64,000 bases of DNA from Stenotrophomonas sp. Iso1 (GTDB lineage: Bacteria; Pseudomonadota; Gammaproteobacteria; Xanthomonadales; Xanthomonadaceae): contig NZ_JAODBT010000002.1 in assembly GCF_027497995.1 (NCBI RefSeq), forward strand, positions 186,001 through 250,000, given 5' to 3'. The notes beneath the pieces were generated by a model. The model saw only the letters and a list, made by a program, of their open reading frames with translations, had not been told where the DNA came from and did not search any database. Shown here piece after piece: positions 1 to 8,780 of the stretch. A program made the position numbers and the translations under genes. Within the stretch, counting starts at the first letter, position 1. Every line of letters starts with the position of its first letter.

Positions 1-1105
1 GCACATCGCCGACCATCAGAACCTGGCGCCGGACAAGCTCGACCCCCAGCACAACCCATTGCACACCTTCTACAACAACATCGGTCCCGTCGATGGCAGC
101 AAGGGTTCGATCTTCGACGGCAACTTGGCCGAGTTGTCCGACTTCAACGAACACAATCCAGCGGTGATGGATTACCTCACCGGCGCCTATCTGCAGTGGA
201 CCGCGCAGGGCGTGGACGCGTTGCGCATCGACACCATCGGTTGGCTGCCGCATCCGTGGTGGCATGCGTTTGTCAAACGCATCCGTGCGCAGCACCCAGG
301 CATGTTCATGTTCGGCGAAGCGTTCGATTACGACGCCAGCAAGATTGCCGAACACACCTGGCCGTCCAATGCCAACGTCAGCGTGCTGGATTTCCCGCTG
401 CGTGGCGCGCTGTCGGCCACCTTCGGAAAGGAACAGAAAGGTTTTGAGGCGTTGTCCGAGCCGCTGCATCTGCTCAACGGGCCCTATGCGAATCCGTATG
501 ACCTGATGAGCTTCTACGACAACCACGACATGGCGCGACTGGATGCCACCGACGCGGGTTTCATCAACGCGCACAACTGGTTGTTCACCGCACGCGGCAT
601 CCCGGTGGTTTACTACGGCTCGGAAACCGGCTTCATGCGTAGCCGTGCCGAGCACGCAGGCAATCGCGCCTACTTCGGTCAGGAGCGGGTGAATGCGGCA
701 CCGCAGAGCCCAATCTTCGCGCCGCTGCAACGCATCTCGAAACTTCGCCAAATGACACCGGCGTTGCAGCGTGGGTTACAGGTCAACGAACGTCTGCACG
801 GTGACCAAGCGGTGTTCTTCCGCGTGCTACAGCATGGCGACACGGCGCAGACCGCGTTGGTGCTGCTGAACAAGGGGGACGCCACGCAGCGCTTTGAAGT
901 GAGCCGATACCTGCAGCCTGGCCAATGGCGCGATGCGTTGGACGGCGGCACGCTGACGGTGACGCAGTCGCTCAGGACCGACGTGCCGGCGCACGGGGTC
1001 AAGGTGTTCGTGCTGGATAGCGTGGTGATGCAGGTTGAATTGCAGCAGCAGTTGGAGATGGCGATGGCCGACCAGCTGGCGCGCACGCAGCGTTTGAAGC
1101 GCTGA
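1..1105 (+). CDS. GH13 alpha-amylase / cyclomaltodextrin glucanotransferase-like, 3' part
   Basis: This is the C-terminal part of a glycoside hydrolase family 13 enzyme; the reading frame is open from base 2, so the true start lies left of the window. Three GH13 signatures are visible in order: GVDALRIDTI (region II, with the nucleophile Asp), FGEAFD (region III, with the acid/base Glu) and SFYDNHDM (region IV, with the transition-state Asp). A beta-sandwich C-terminal domain follows, and no starch-binding CBM20 is evident. The family hydrolyses or transglycosylates alpha-1,4-glucans, usually in the periplasm or outside the cell. A LacI-type regulator lies 620 bases downstream on the other strand, which fits a sugar-responsive maltodextrin locus. 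Whether it is an alpha-amylase or a CGTase cannot be decided from this part. Confidence 0.88.
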   Translation, partial: HIADHQNLAPDKLDPQHNPLHTFYNNIGPVDGSKGSIFDGNLAELSDFNEHNPAVMDYLTGAYLQWTAQGVDALRIDTIGWLPHPWWHAFVKRIRAQHPGMFMFGEAFDYDASKIAEHTWPSNANVSVLDFPLRGALSATFGKEQKGFEALSEPLHLLNGPYANPYDLMSFYDNHDMARLDATDAGFINAHNWLFTARGIPVVYYGSETGFMRSRAEHAGNRAYFGQERVNAAPQSPIFAPLQRISKLRQMTPALQRGLQVNERLHGDQAVFFRVLQHGDTAQTALVLLNKGDATQRFEVSRYLQPGQWRDALDGGTLTVTQSLRTDVPAHGVKVFVLDSVVMQVELQQQLEMAMADQLARTQRLKR

Positions 1106-1193
1106 GTAGCGCTGAAATCCCTCTCCGGGAAACCGGAGAGCGGCGGCTGCCGCAGTCGCCTCGTCGGCGCCCAGCCACTGCGAGCCGAACCGC

Positions 1194-1199
1194 TACAAT
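1194..1199 (+). promoter_or_regulatory. -10 element TACAAT upstream of the SseB-like gene
   Basis: TACAAT lies 32 bases upstream of the ATG at 1231, a normal distance for a sigma70 -10 box. No good -35 element is seen at the right spacing. Confidence 0.35.
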
Positions 1200-1230
1200 C
1201 AGCACCCCACAGCCGTCGCCCAATCTCCAC

Positions 1231-1611
1231 ATGAACGATCTCCCCCCGCAGACGCCCATCGAAACGCTGTTGCAGACGGCGATGGAAGGCAAACTGCCGA
1301 TCAAAGCGTTCATGCAGGCCTTCGTGGCGTCCGAGGTGGTGTTGCTCACCGGCAGCCTGGTCACCCCGGACGGCAGCGGCTTCGACCCACTGCTGTTCGA
1401 CAAACAGGGCGTGCTGCATGTGGCCGTGTTCACCGACATGGCACGCGTGGGTTTCAACTCCCAGCAGGCGCCGCACGACATCCGCATGCTGATGTTCGAC
1501 GTGTTGCGTCGTGTGCCCGCTGGCTACGGCGTGGTGGTCAACCCCGGCACCACGTTGGGCTTTGAAATATCGCCATCGGGCGTGCAGGAAATCCTCAAAG
1601 ATTTCAGCTGA
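1231..1611 (+). CDS. SseB family protein
   Basis: A 126-residue soluble protein with the layout of the SseB N-terminal domain: an N-terminal helix (TPIETLLQTAMEGKLPIKAF), the strand VVLLTGS, the stretch PLLFDKQGVLHVAVFTDMARV, and the C-terminal GYGVVVNPGTTLGFEISPSGV, which is the best-conserved part of the family. The molecular role of these proteins is not well defined; in some bacteria they sit beside housekeeping genes with no clear pathway. The ATG at 1231 has a poor Shine-Dalgarno but a plausible -10 box upstream. It stands alone between the amylase and the convergent lacI-type gene. Confidence 0.75.
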   Translation: MNDLPPQTPIETLLQTAMEGKLPIKAFMQAFVASEVVLLTGSLVTPDGSGFDPLLFDKQGVLHVAVFTDMARVGFNSQQAPHDIRMLMFDVLRRVPAGYGVVVNPGTTLGFEISPSGVQEILKDFS

Positions 1612-1725
1612 CCGGATTCTGGTGCAGAGGCGGCTATGGCCACGAAACGGGGGCTGCCGCGGTATCTGCAATTGCTGCGGTTTGCGGCGGCGCAGGAAGC
1701 GTGGACTTAGCGGCTGAAGCCGTTC

Positions 1726-2766
1726 CTAAGGAGCACTACGCCGCGAAGAATCACGCACCACCAGCTTCACCGGAATGTTGATCCCTTCCACTGATTCCCG
1801 TGCGACCAGTGCCAGCAGCTTTTCGACCAGCAGCTGACCGGCCTGCTTGGTGTCCTGCTGCACCGTAGTAAGCGCCGGCGATACCGATGCTGCCAGGGGA
1901 ATATCGTCAAAGCCCGTGACCAGCACGTCGTCGGGCACCCGCAGCCCGCGCTCGCGCAGCGCCCGCAGCGCGCCGATGGCGATCAAGTCGCTGGCCGCAC
2001 ACACCGCATCAAAGCGTTCGCCACGGTCGAGCAGGGCCACGCAGGCAGCGTGACCGGATTCTTCAGTGGTGATGGCATCGTGCTGCAGCGTCGCGACGGG
2101 TTTCAGCCCGCGCGTACGCAGTGCTTCGGCATGGCCGCGATAGCGTTCATTGAATTCCGGGTAGTGACTGGAGGCATGGCCGAGGAAGGCGATGCGTTGG
2201 CAGCCCTGTTCAAGCAGATGCTCGGTGATGTCGAAACCGCCCTGGAAGTTGTCACTGCCCACTGACACCCCCGGCTGGCCCGGCAGCGCCGCACCCCAGC
2301 GCACGAAGTGGGTGCCTTGCTCCACCAGCCGTTGCAGGCGCTCCACCGACTCGTGGTAGTCGCCATAGCCCAGCAGGATGATGCCGTCGGCCTTGTTGCT
2401 GTCCTCGAAATCGGCATGCCAATCGCTGGACAGCTGCTGGAATGACACCAGCAGGTCATGCCCATGCAATGCACAGGCGCGGGTGATCGAGCCGAGCATC
2501 GAGTGAAAGAACGGGTTGATCAGCGAATCGTCCGGGGTGGGGTCCTCGAAGAACAGCAGCGCCAGCGTGCCGGACTGTTGGCAGCGCAGGCTGGAGGCGT
2601 TCTTGTCCACCTTGTAGTTCAGTTGCCGGGCGATCTCCAGGATGCGCTGGCGGGTTTCAGCATTGACCATCGGGCTGCCCCGCAGAGCACGCGAGACCGT
2701 GGGCTGGGAGACCCCGGCCATGTGCGCGATATCCAGTGAGGTGGCTTTACCTTTGATCGACATCAT
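1726..2766 (-). CDS. LacI family transcriptional regulator
   Basis: A 346-residue repressor. Residues 8-55 form the LacI helix-turn-helix and hinge helix ([20 protein letters not shown], then [12 protein letters not shown]), followed by a periplasmic-binding-protein-like effector domain with the usual [29 protein letters not shown] and [21 protein letters not shown] stretches. The start is the ATGATG at 2766/2763, where the helix-turn-helix begins about eight residues in. A much longer upstream open frame exists but covers the divergent ssb gene and is not coding. Because it faces the GH13 gene, its ligand is probably a maltodextrin-type sugar (inference). Confidence 0.92.
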   Translation of the reverse strand: MMSIKGKATSLDIAHMAGVSQPTVSRALRGSPMVNAETRQRILEIARQLNYKVDKNASSLRCQQSGTLALLFFEDPTPDDSLINPFFHSMLGSITRACALHGHDLLVSFQQLSSDWHADFEDSNKADGIILLGYGDYHESVERLQRLVEQGTHFVRWGAALPGQPGVSVGSDNFQGGFDITEHLLEQGCQRIAFLGHASSHYPEFNERYRGHAEALRTRGLKPVATLQHDAITTEESGHAACVALLDRGERFDAVCAASDLIAIGALRALRERGLRVPDDVLVTGFDDIPLAASVSPALTTVQQDTKQAGQLLVEKLLALVARESVEGINIPVKLVVRDSSRRSAP

Positions 2767-2950
2767 GACCGGCAACGTGAATGACGCCGGCATCATGCCA
2801 TGCGCTGTCGTGTGCAGGGATGGGCCAGGTCTGCCCCGATCCCGCCGCTGCCCGTGGCGGGGCTTGGCGGCCACCGCGTGGGGCCGGGCGGGCCGCCCCG
2901 GGTGCCGCCAAAGGCAGCAAAGGCCTTGGCCCATAAGGGCTGCGGCAGTT

Positions 2951-2980
2951 GGCCGATATCGGCCGCCGGGGCGATATAAT
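2951..2980 (+). promoter_or_regulatory. ssb promoter with a perfect 14-bp palindrome
   Basis: A consensus -10 hexamer TATAAT lies at 2975-2980, 57 bases before the ssb ATG. Just upstream, 2951-2964 is the perfect palindrome GGCCGATATCGGCC, in the -35/spacer region. No good -35 is visible (the nearest, TTGGCC, is 20 bases away). The palindrome could be an operator; the divergent LacI-type regulator is one candidate. Confidence 0.5.
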
Positions 2981-3036
2981 CCCATGGCTATTGCCCGCAT
3001 CCGGCGGGTGGACCCCAACGGAAGAGTAGGAACCCT

Positions 3037-3597
3037 ATGGCCCGCGGCATCAATAAAGTCATCCTCGTCGGCAACCTCGGTAACGACCCGGACACCAAAT
3101 ACACCCAGGCCGGCATGGCGATCACCCGTATCAGCCTGGCCACCACCAGCGTCCGCAAGGACAAGGACGGCAACCAGCAGGAGCGTACTGAATGGCACCG
3201 TGTGGTGTTCTTCGGCAAACTCGGTGAAATCGCTGGCGAGTACCTGCGCAAGGGCAGCTCGGTCTACGTCGAAGGCGAGCTGCGCTACGACAAGTACACC
3301 GGCCAGGACGGTGTGGAGAAGTACACCACCGACATCGTCGCCAACGAGATGCAGATGCTTGGCGGCCGTGGTGAAGGCGGCGGCGGTGGCGGTGGCAACG
3401 TCGGCGGTGATCGCCCGCAGCGCCAGTCGGCCCCGCGTCAGCAGGGCGGCGGCCAGGGTGGTCAAGGCGGCTACGGCAATCAGGATCAGGGCGGCGGTTA
3501 CGGCGGCGGCCAGCGCCAGCAGCGTCCGGCACCGGCCCAGCAGCAGTCGGCTCCGCCGCCGATGGACGATTTCGCTGACGACGATATTCCGTTCTGA
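3037..3597 (+). CDS. ssb: Single-stranded DNA-binding protein
   Basis: A 186-residue SSB of ordinary length for the group. Residues 1-110 form the OB fold ([19 protein letters not shown] at the N-terminus, and the [20 protein letters not shown] and [15 protein letters not shown] strands). Residues 110-176 are a Gly/Gln/Arg-rich disordered linker. The protein ends with the acidic tip [10 protein letters not shown], which recruits repair and replication partners. It acts as a tetramer on ssDNA in replication, recombination and repair. The gene has its own promoter and a strong terminator directly after it, so it is monocistronic. Confidence 0.98.
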   Translation: MARGINKVILVGNLGNDPDTKYTQAGMAITRISLATTSVRKDKDGNQQERTEWHRVVFFGKLGEIAGEYLRKGSSVYVEGELRYDKYTGQDGVEKYTTDIVANEMQMLGGRGEGGGGGGGNVGGDRPQRQSAPRQQGGGQGGQGGYGNQDQGGGYGGGQRQQRPAPAQQQSAPPPMDDFADDDIPF

Positions 3598-3623
3598 TCA
3601 ACGACCGATAACTCCGTTTTGCC

Positions 3624-3653
3624 AAAGGCCATGCATTGCATGGCCTTTTTTTT
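3624..3653 (+). terminator. Rho-independent terminator of ssb
   Basis: A 12-bp perfect stem (AAAGGCCATGCA and its complement) with a minimal loop is followed by eight T. It lies 27 bases after the ssb stop codon. Confidence 0.9.
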
Positions 3654-3794
3654 GCCTGATTCCGTAGACCAACGAAAGCTTGATGGCTAACAAGTTATCG
3701 CCATGAGCTGACTTGACCACCTCCCAGCTTTTTGAGCCATTCAAAAGTAGAGAAATTCGGCGAAACTAACCCCAAGCAGAAAGGTGGTTTTGCC

Positions 3795-3868
3795 ATGAAG
3801 AAGTCGAAGTTCACCGAAGAGCAGATTGCGTTTGCCCTCCGTCAGGCCGAGGGCGGGACATCGGTCGG
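3795..3868 (+). pseudogene. IS3-family orfA remnant (N-terminal codons only)
   Basis: From the ATG at 3795 the frame reads MKKSKFTEEQIAFALRQAEG and then GTSVG, the characteristic start of orfA transposases of the IS3 superfamily (IS407-like group). The conserved helix-turn-helix that should follow is missing: similarity stops at about 3868 and the frame runs into unrelated sequence. About 80 bases upstream (about 3711-3794) probably belong to the left end of the same element, but I cannot fix its terminal inverted repeat. No orfB is present, so the element is dead. Confidence 0.75.
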
Positions 3869-3928
3869 CTGTACTGGCCAAAGGGCGAGGTGCTTTTGTG
3901 GGTTCGAGGGATAGGGTGGAAGGAATGA
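3869..3928 (+). pseudogene. Possible 3' tail of a lost toxin gene
   Basis: Directly after the IS3 remnant, in a different frame, the sequence reads LYWPKGEVLLWVRGIGWKE and then a TGA at 3926-3928. That stop overlaps the start codon of the next gene (A-TGA-TG), the tight coupling typical of toxin-immunity pairs. My reading is that these are the last 19 or so codons of a gene whose 5' part was removed by the IS event. The tail is too short to assign a family. Confidence 0.4.
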
Positions 3929-4377
3929 TGTCAGGATCTAAGCGTGACGCCATCGTTTTGGAGATGCGCAGTCTCGATAAAACTATGGATCCGCCTGCGC
4001 GGTTCCTATCGCAGCCGGATTGGTCGTGCGTTCTCATGGCAATTCGGGATGTCTTTGAAAAAGACGGTTTTGTTTATCTGAAGGTTTTGGCTCCAAGGGA
4101 ATCATTTGTTAAAGAGATTTCCATGAAGGCGGTTGATGGTCGTTACAGAGTGGTAGCTCTTACGAGGTCTGGCGATCCAAAGATGGCGGTGTTGGAATGG
4201 CGGCAAGAAAGTGATTTCGCATTGATGAAGCAAGTTAGATTTGGCGGTGATGAGTGGGATGCACGTACGATATGCTCCGACATATCAGTTGCCGAGCGAA
4301 TATTTAAGGAGGTATATGATTTTGGCGGCATTATGGAGGGGTTGAGTTGTATGAAGTCCCAGTGGGATTTGTCATAG
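3925..4377 (+). CDS. Low-GC hypothetical protein, immunity-like
   Basis: A 150-residue soluble protein with no signal peptide or membrane segment; I do not recognise a named family with confidence. Visible features are PDWSCVLMAIRDVF near residue 30, the strand-rich ISMKAVDGRYRVVALTRSG, and an acidic-aromatic C-terminal half (RFGGDEWDARTICSDISVAERIFKEVYDFG). The GC content is clearly below that of the neighbours, as expected for transferred DNA. Its start (ATG 3925 or 3928, preceded by GGAAGG) overlaps the stop of the upstream truncated frame. Size, composition and position suggest a cytosolic immunity protein to a lost polymorphic or T6SS toxin. This is inference only. Confidence 0.6.
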   Translation: MMSGSKRDAIVLEMRSLDKTMDPPARFLSQPDWSCVLMAIRDVFEKDGFVYLKVLAPRESFVKEISMKAVDGRYRVVALTRSGDPKMAVLEWRQESDFALMKQVRFGGDEWDARTICSDISVAERIFKEVYDFGGIMEGLSCMKSQWDLS

Positions 4378-4895
4378 GATTTTTCGGAAAAAATAGGCGG
4401 ATTCGAAATAAGTGATTGCCGAAGGTAAGTAACAATAGGAGTTGATACGTAGAAATGCAGGGGCAAAGTCCGAGGGTCTCCCCACGTTTTTCGGCCCAAC
4501 ATCATCTCGCTGAGGATCTGCTCCGAGAGCGAGTGCAGTAGTTTGAGCATCTGTGCGATGGGAACGGTATCCCATCGCTTCAGCGATACATCACGAACGA
4601 TGCGGAACGTGGGGTGGAGTTTGTGTTTTTGCTTTTTTTGATCGCGCCAACCAGGCATCGCGTCCACTTTGCTCGCAACTTATTCCCAATAGCCAGAGGT
4701 ACGTCGTTGCTGATCGACCCCATTTCTTTCTTGCATCCAATGCCCGACTATTTACTGGGACGCTGGGACGCTGGGACGCTGGGACGCTGGGGCGGCACCT
4801 GCTGCGCAAAGCATGCGTGGTTTTTGCGGTGAAGTAAGGGGCCACGGCAATGACACGGTGTCTGGGACAAATGGACGTTTGATCAGGGGACGAGC
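4378..4895. other. Gene-poor stretch with possible decayed minus-strand frame
   Basis: These 518 bases hold no convincing intact gene. On the minus strand, 4667 down to about 4440 reads MDAMPGWRDQKKQKHKLHPT and on through KRWDTVPIAQMLKLLHSLSEQ, a protein-like composition that could be the 5' part of a decayed gene. It then runs into low-GC sequence shared with the neighbouring gene. I cannot assign it. A tandem repeat lies at 4755-4794 and the S9 peptidase leader follows. Confidence 0.4.
4755..4794 (+). repeat. 8-bp tandem repeat, five copies
   Basis: CTGGGACG is repeated four times without change (4755-4786) and a fifth time as CTGGGGCG (4787-4794). A short direct repeat like this can change length by slippage. 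It lies about 100 bases upstream of the S9 peptidase start, outside any supported gene. Confidence 0.9.
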
Positions 4896-6851
4896 ATGAA
4901 GGGATTGGGATTAGGGATGCTGCTTGCGCTGGTATTGCCAATGGGCAGTGCCTGGGCGGCGGTCGATCTGGCGCAGTTCATCCGCAAGGATGATTTCAAC
5001 GACATCAAAATTTCGCCGACGGGCAAGTACTACGCGGCCACTGTGCCGTTGGAGGACAAAACCGCGTTGGTAATTTTTACGCGGGATGGAAACAAAAGCG
5101 CCGGCACGTTCATGCCAGCACGTAACGCCCATGTGAGTGAATTTGAGTGGGTCAACAACGAGCGCGTATTGATCAGTATTGCCGAGAAGTACGGCATGTT
5201 GGATGTGCCGCAGCTCACCGGTGAGATCTACGCCATCAACGCTGATGGCGGCGGCGCCGAGCTGCTGGTCGGTTATCGCGTGCAGGACAATGGTTTGGGA
5301 ACGCGCATTCAATCCAAGCGGGCAGAGCGGGTTGCGGCGTTCCTGACCGACTCACTCCCCGCGGATGATCGCTATGCCGTGGTCTCGGTGTGGCCAGAGG
5401 GCGATGATCCGTTTACCCGCGCCGATAAACTGGATGTCTTCAGTGGTCGCCGTACTACCTTGGCATTTGCGCCGGTACGTCGCGCGCGTTTCGCCACGGA
5501 CAATAGTGGTGAGGTGCGTTTTGCATTGGGGGCAGGCGCGGACAATGCGAGCAAGTTGTACCACCGCCAGGCGAAGGGAACGGAGTGGCAACTGATCAAT
5601 GATCAAATCGGTACCGGGCGCGTTGAGTTTCCGCTGGGCTTCTCCGCCGATAACCGGCTTGCCTATCTGCAGATACATGGCGATGGAGCAGGAACGGACA
5701 AGATTGTCAGTTGGGACCCGGCCAGCAACGAGCGAAAGACGCTGCTGCAGGACATGGGCGCCGACCCGCTGACAATCATTCAGCAGAATGGGACATCCAT
5801 ACCGGTGGGCACGCAGGTGATGGATGGGCGTTACCGAAATATGTTCTTCGACGAGGCATCGCCCGAGGCCCGTCAGCATCGCAGTCTGGAAGCTGCGTTT
5901 CCGGGGCAGTCGATCCGCATTACGTCCAGTACCCGCGATGGAACGTTGCAGTTGTTGCAGGTGTGGTCGGGCAACAATCCTGGCGACTTCTATCTGTACG
6001 AACCTGCGAGCAAGAAGGTCGGCCATGTGGTGAGCGCGGGTAGCTGGATTGACCCGGATAAGGCCGCTTTGGTGGAACCTTTCAGCTTCCCGGCGCGTGA
6101 TGGTCTGCGCATCAGCGGTTATCTCACCGTGCCGCGTGGTGCGAGCGGCGCACGGCCGCTGGTGGTGATGCCGCATGGCGGGCCGTTCGGCATCTTCGAC
6201 CAGTGGCGTTACGACAAGGACGCGCAAATGTTGGCAGCCGCCGGCTACAGCGTCATGCAGGTGAACTATCGCGGCTCAGGTAATCAAGGCCTGGCATTCC
6301 AGCGCGCCGGTGCGCGCCAATGGGGCGGCACCATGCAGGACGACCTTACCGACGCCACCCGCTGGGCGGTGGCGCAAGGCCATGCGGATGCATCGAAGAT
6401 CTGCATCTACGGTGCCAGTTATGGCGCCTATGCCGCGTTGATGGGCGTGGCCAAGGAGCCGTCTCTGTATCGCTGTGCGGCCGGCTATGTAGGCGTGTAC
6501 GACTTGCCGATGATGCAGCGCGAGGACGGCCGCAAGCGGCGCAGCCTGGGCAACTGGAGCAAGGATTGGGTGGGTGAGGATCAGGCTGCCCTGGCCGCCG
6601 CGTCGCCCAATCGTCTGGCCGGTCAGATCAAGGTGCCGGTATTTCTGGCGGCAGGTGGCGAAGATGAAATCGCACCGGTCGAACACACCCGGATGATGGA
6701 AGCCGCGTTGCGGAAAGCTGGCGTGCCGGTGCAATCGTTGTACTACGACACCGAGGGCCACGGTTTTTATACCGAGCCGCACCAGCGTGAGTACTACAGC
6801 CGCTTGCTGGCGTTCCTTGCGGAACATTTGAATGGCGAGACGGCCAAGTAA
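4896..6851 (+). CDS. Secreted S9 family prolyl oligopeptidase-type serine peptidase
   Basis: A 651-residue enzyme with a cleavable signal peptide (about residues 1-21, ending GSAWA), so periplasmic or secreted. Residues about 25-390 are the beta-propeller that filters substrates; about 400-645 are the alpha/beta-hydrolase catalytic domain. The triad is visible: Ser508 in GASYG, Asp590 in AAGGEDEIAP and His622 in EGHGF. The family cleaves short peptides at or near proline or releases N-terminal dipeptides; the exact specificity cannot be read. The start has the Shine-Dalgarno AGGGGA. The neighbouring POT and OPT transporters suggest that its products are imported as food. Confidence 0.93.
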   Translation: MKGLGLGMLLALVLPMGSAWAAVDLAQFIRKDDFNDIKISPTGKYYAATVPLEDKTALVIFTRDGNKSAGTFMPARNAHVSEFEWVNNERVLISIAEKYGMLDVPQLTGEIYAINADGGGAELLVGYRVQDNGLGTRIQSKRAERVAAFLTDSLPADDRYAVVSVWPEGDDPFTRADKLDVFSGRRTTLAFAPVRRARFATDNSGEVRFALGAGADNASKLYHRQAKGTEWQLINDQIGTGRVEFPLGFSADNRLAYLQIHGDGAGTDKIVSWDPASNERKTLLQDMGADPLTIIQQNGTSIPVGTQVMDGRYRNMFFDEASPEARQHRSLEAAFPGQSIRITSSTRDGTLQLLQVWSGNNPGDFYLYEPASKKVGHVVSAGSWIDPDKAALVEPFSFPARDGLRISGYLTVPRGASGARPLVVMPHGGPFGIFDQWRYDKDAQMLAAAGYSVMQVNYRGSGNQGLAFQRAGARQWGGTMQDDLTDATRWAVAQGHADASKICIYGASYGAYAALMGVAKEPSLYRCAAGYVGVYDLPMMQREDGRKRRSLGNWSKDWVGEDQAALAAASPNRLAGQIKVPVFLAAGGEDEIAPVEHTRMMEAALRKAGVPVQSLYYDTEGHGFYTEPHQREYYSRLLAFLAEHLNGETAK

Positions 6852-6866
6852 ATGGCCGTCAAGGGT

Positions 6867-6893
6867 AGGCAGTGCCCCGAAGGGGCGCTGCCT
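6867..6893. terminator. Terminator-like hairpin between convergent genes
   Basis: AGGCAGTGCCCC pairs with GGGGCGCTGCCT (one G-T wobble) around a 3-base loop. It lies 15 bases after the S9 peptidase stop. No T-run follows, so it may be a processing or rho-linked end rather than a classic terminator. Confidence 0.45.
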
Positions 6894-7016
6894 GGAGAGT
6901 GGGGGGGAGTCGCAAGCCTGGCCCGGTGCCTTTGAGTGGACCTGATTGGCGCGATGGCTCAGTGATTCCGCTCTACAACTGCTCCCCCGCAAAAAACCGT
7001 TGCCCGGCAGCGAGAC

Positions 7017-8780
7017 TCAACGCACCCCATGCATCATCCGCTTGAGCAGCGGTGACACCACCAGCGCGACGACCGCGCAACCCAGGCCGATCCACATCAG
7101 CAGCCAGAACAGATGCTCGTAGCGTGCGGCGGCTTCGGCAATGTTCATGACTTCGCCTTCGGGTACATCAATCGCAGCAAGCTTGCCGAATAGCGCCGCC
7201 AGCGTTTCGGAGAACGCCGTCGCCAGGAACCAGGTGCCCATCATCAGGCTTACGACGCGCGGTGCCGCCAGCTGGGTGACCGCCGACAAGCCCACCGGCG
7301 ACAGACACATCTCGCCGATTTCCAGAATCAGATACGCCAGCACCAACCACCACACACTCGCCATCTGCCCGGTGAGGCCGACCTGCTGCGCAGCGAATGC
7401 CAACGGCACGAATGACAAGGCGGCGAATACCAAACCGAACGAGGATTTGATCGGCTTGGACGGATCCAGCCGACGCTTGTCCAGCCACGCCCACAGCGCG
7501 GCAAACAGCGGTGCCAGCAGCACCAGGAACAACGCACCCAGATAGGTGAGCGAACCTGCCGTCTGCGGCAACACCAGGCAGTCGCGCACCAGCATCACCA
7601 GCATGGCGACGACGATGACGGCGAACAGCGTGCGCGGTGCTTTCGATGCGGGGTTGCGGTCGGACAGGCGCGCCGCCACCACGAAACCCAATGGCGCCAG
7701 CAACAACGAAACAATCGACCACGGCAGCGGTGTGCCTTCGCGCACGACCAGCGAGGGCACCAGATCCTTGGTCAACAAACGGTCGGTGAAAGTGACCCAT
7801 GAACCATAGGTCTGCTCATACAAAGTGAAGAACACCAGCGCCATGAAGATCAGCACCATCAGCGCGATCATCTGCTGGCGTTGTTCCGGTGTGCATTGGG
7901 TGCCGGTGAACCAAGCGAACCACAGCAGCACTCCGCCCAGCACCACGATCATCAGCATCAAGGCAAGGCTGATTTCGCCGCCCAGCGCGAACGCACCATT
8001 GGCAGCGGCCCACATCAATGCCGCCACTGGCAGCACCGCGACGATGGCCACGCCATAGATCAACCACTCACGCGGCATCCCGAGCACGCGCTCTCGCAGC
8101 GTTGCCGGTTGCGCAGGTTCGGCATGGCCGTGTAGATATTTCTGGCCCCACAGGAACATGCCAAGGCCCACCAGCATGCCGATGCCGGCGGCGCCGAAGC
8201 CGTACTTCCAGCCGTAGGCTTCACCGAGGAAGCCGCATACCAGCGAGGCGAACAGCGCGCCGAGGTTGATGCCGGCATAGAACAGCGAGAAGCCCGAATC
8301 GCGGCGCGGGTCATTCTCCGGGTACAGCTTGCCGACGATGGTGGAGATGTTGGGCTTGAGGAAACCTACGCCCATGATGATCAGCGCCAGCGACAGGTAG
8401 GTGATGCTCAGCGCGGCCTCGTCGCGCACCACTTGCCCGGCTACGCGATGCGCCTCATGGCCCTCGAACGCCATGCCGGCATGGCCCAGCACCAGCAGGA
8501 TGCCGCCGAACACCACGGCCTTGCGCATGCCCAGCCAGCGGTCGGCCAATAGCCCGCCAAATACGGGAATGCAGTACACCAGCCCGCCATAGGCGCCGAG
8601 CAGATCCAGACCGGCCTTGTCACCGAACAGGTGGTACTTGGTCAGGTACAGCAGCAGCAGCGCCTTCATTCCATAGAAGGAGAAGCGTTCCCACATTTCG
8701 GTGAAGAAGCAGACGTATACGCCCTTGGGGTGGCCCAGGAAGTCGTCCGTGCCGGTCATGGGGAGGGAAGCGGAAGACAT
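7017..8780 (-). CDS. POT/PTR family proton-dependent oligopeptide transporter
   Basis: A 587-residue inner-membrane major-facilitator-type transporter with about 12-14 hydrophobic segments. Residues 28-37 are the POT signature ExxERFxxYG (EMWERFSFYG), which takes part in proton coupling. The PTR2 motif region GGLLADRWLGMRKAV and the downstream LEIGEMCLSPVGLS segment are also present. It imports di- and tripeptides with protons. It is convergent with the upstream S9 peptidase gene and divergent from the OPT transporter, all pointing to peptide uptake. The ATG at 8780 is used; a second possible start is the ATG at 8759. Confidence 0.95.
   Translation of the reverse strand: MSSASLPMTGTDDFLGHPKGVYVCFFTEMWERFSFYGMKALLLLYLTKYHLFGDKAGLDLLGAYGGLVYCIPVFGGLLADRWLGMRKAVVFGGILLVLGHAGMAFEGHEAHRVAGQVVRDEAALSITYLSLALIIMGVGFLKPNISTIVGKLYPENDPRRDSGFSLFYAGINLGALFASLVCGFLGEAYGWKYGFGAAGIGMLVGLGMFLWGQKYLHGHAEPAQPATLRERVLGMPREWLIYGVAIVAVLPVAALMWAAANGAFALGGEISLALMLMIVVLGGVLLWFAWFTGTQCTPEQRQQMIALMVLIFMALVFFTLYEQTYGSWVTFTDRLLTKDLVPSLVVREGTPLPWSIVSLLLAPLGFVVAARLSDRNPASKAPRTLFAVIVVAMLVMLVRDCLVLPQTAGSLTYLGALFLVLLAPLFAALWAWLDKRRLDPSKPIKSSFGLVFAALSFVPLAFAAQQVGLTGQMASVWWLVLAYLILEIGEMCLSPVGLSAVTQLAAPRVVSLMMGTWFLATAFSETLAALFGKLAAIDVPEGEVMNIAEAAARYEHLFWLLMWIGLGCAVVALVVSPLLKRMMHGVR

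Noticed and set aside
2770..3465. Long N-terminal extension of the LacI frame on the minus strand
   Set aside because: It overlaps the ssb gene entirely on the other strand and has low-complexity composition; the helix-turn-helix starts at 2766.
4755..4794. Tandem repeat as a CRISPR array
   Set aside because: Units are 8 bp with no spacers between them; not a CRISPR.
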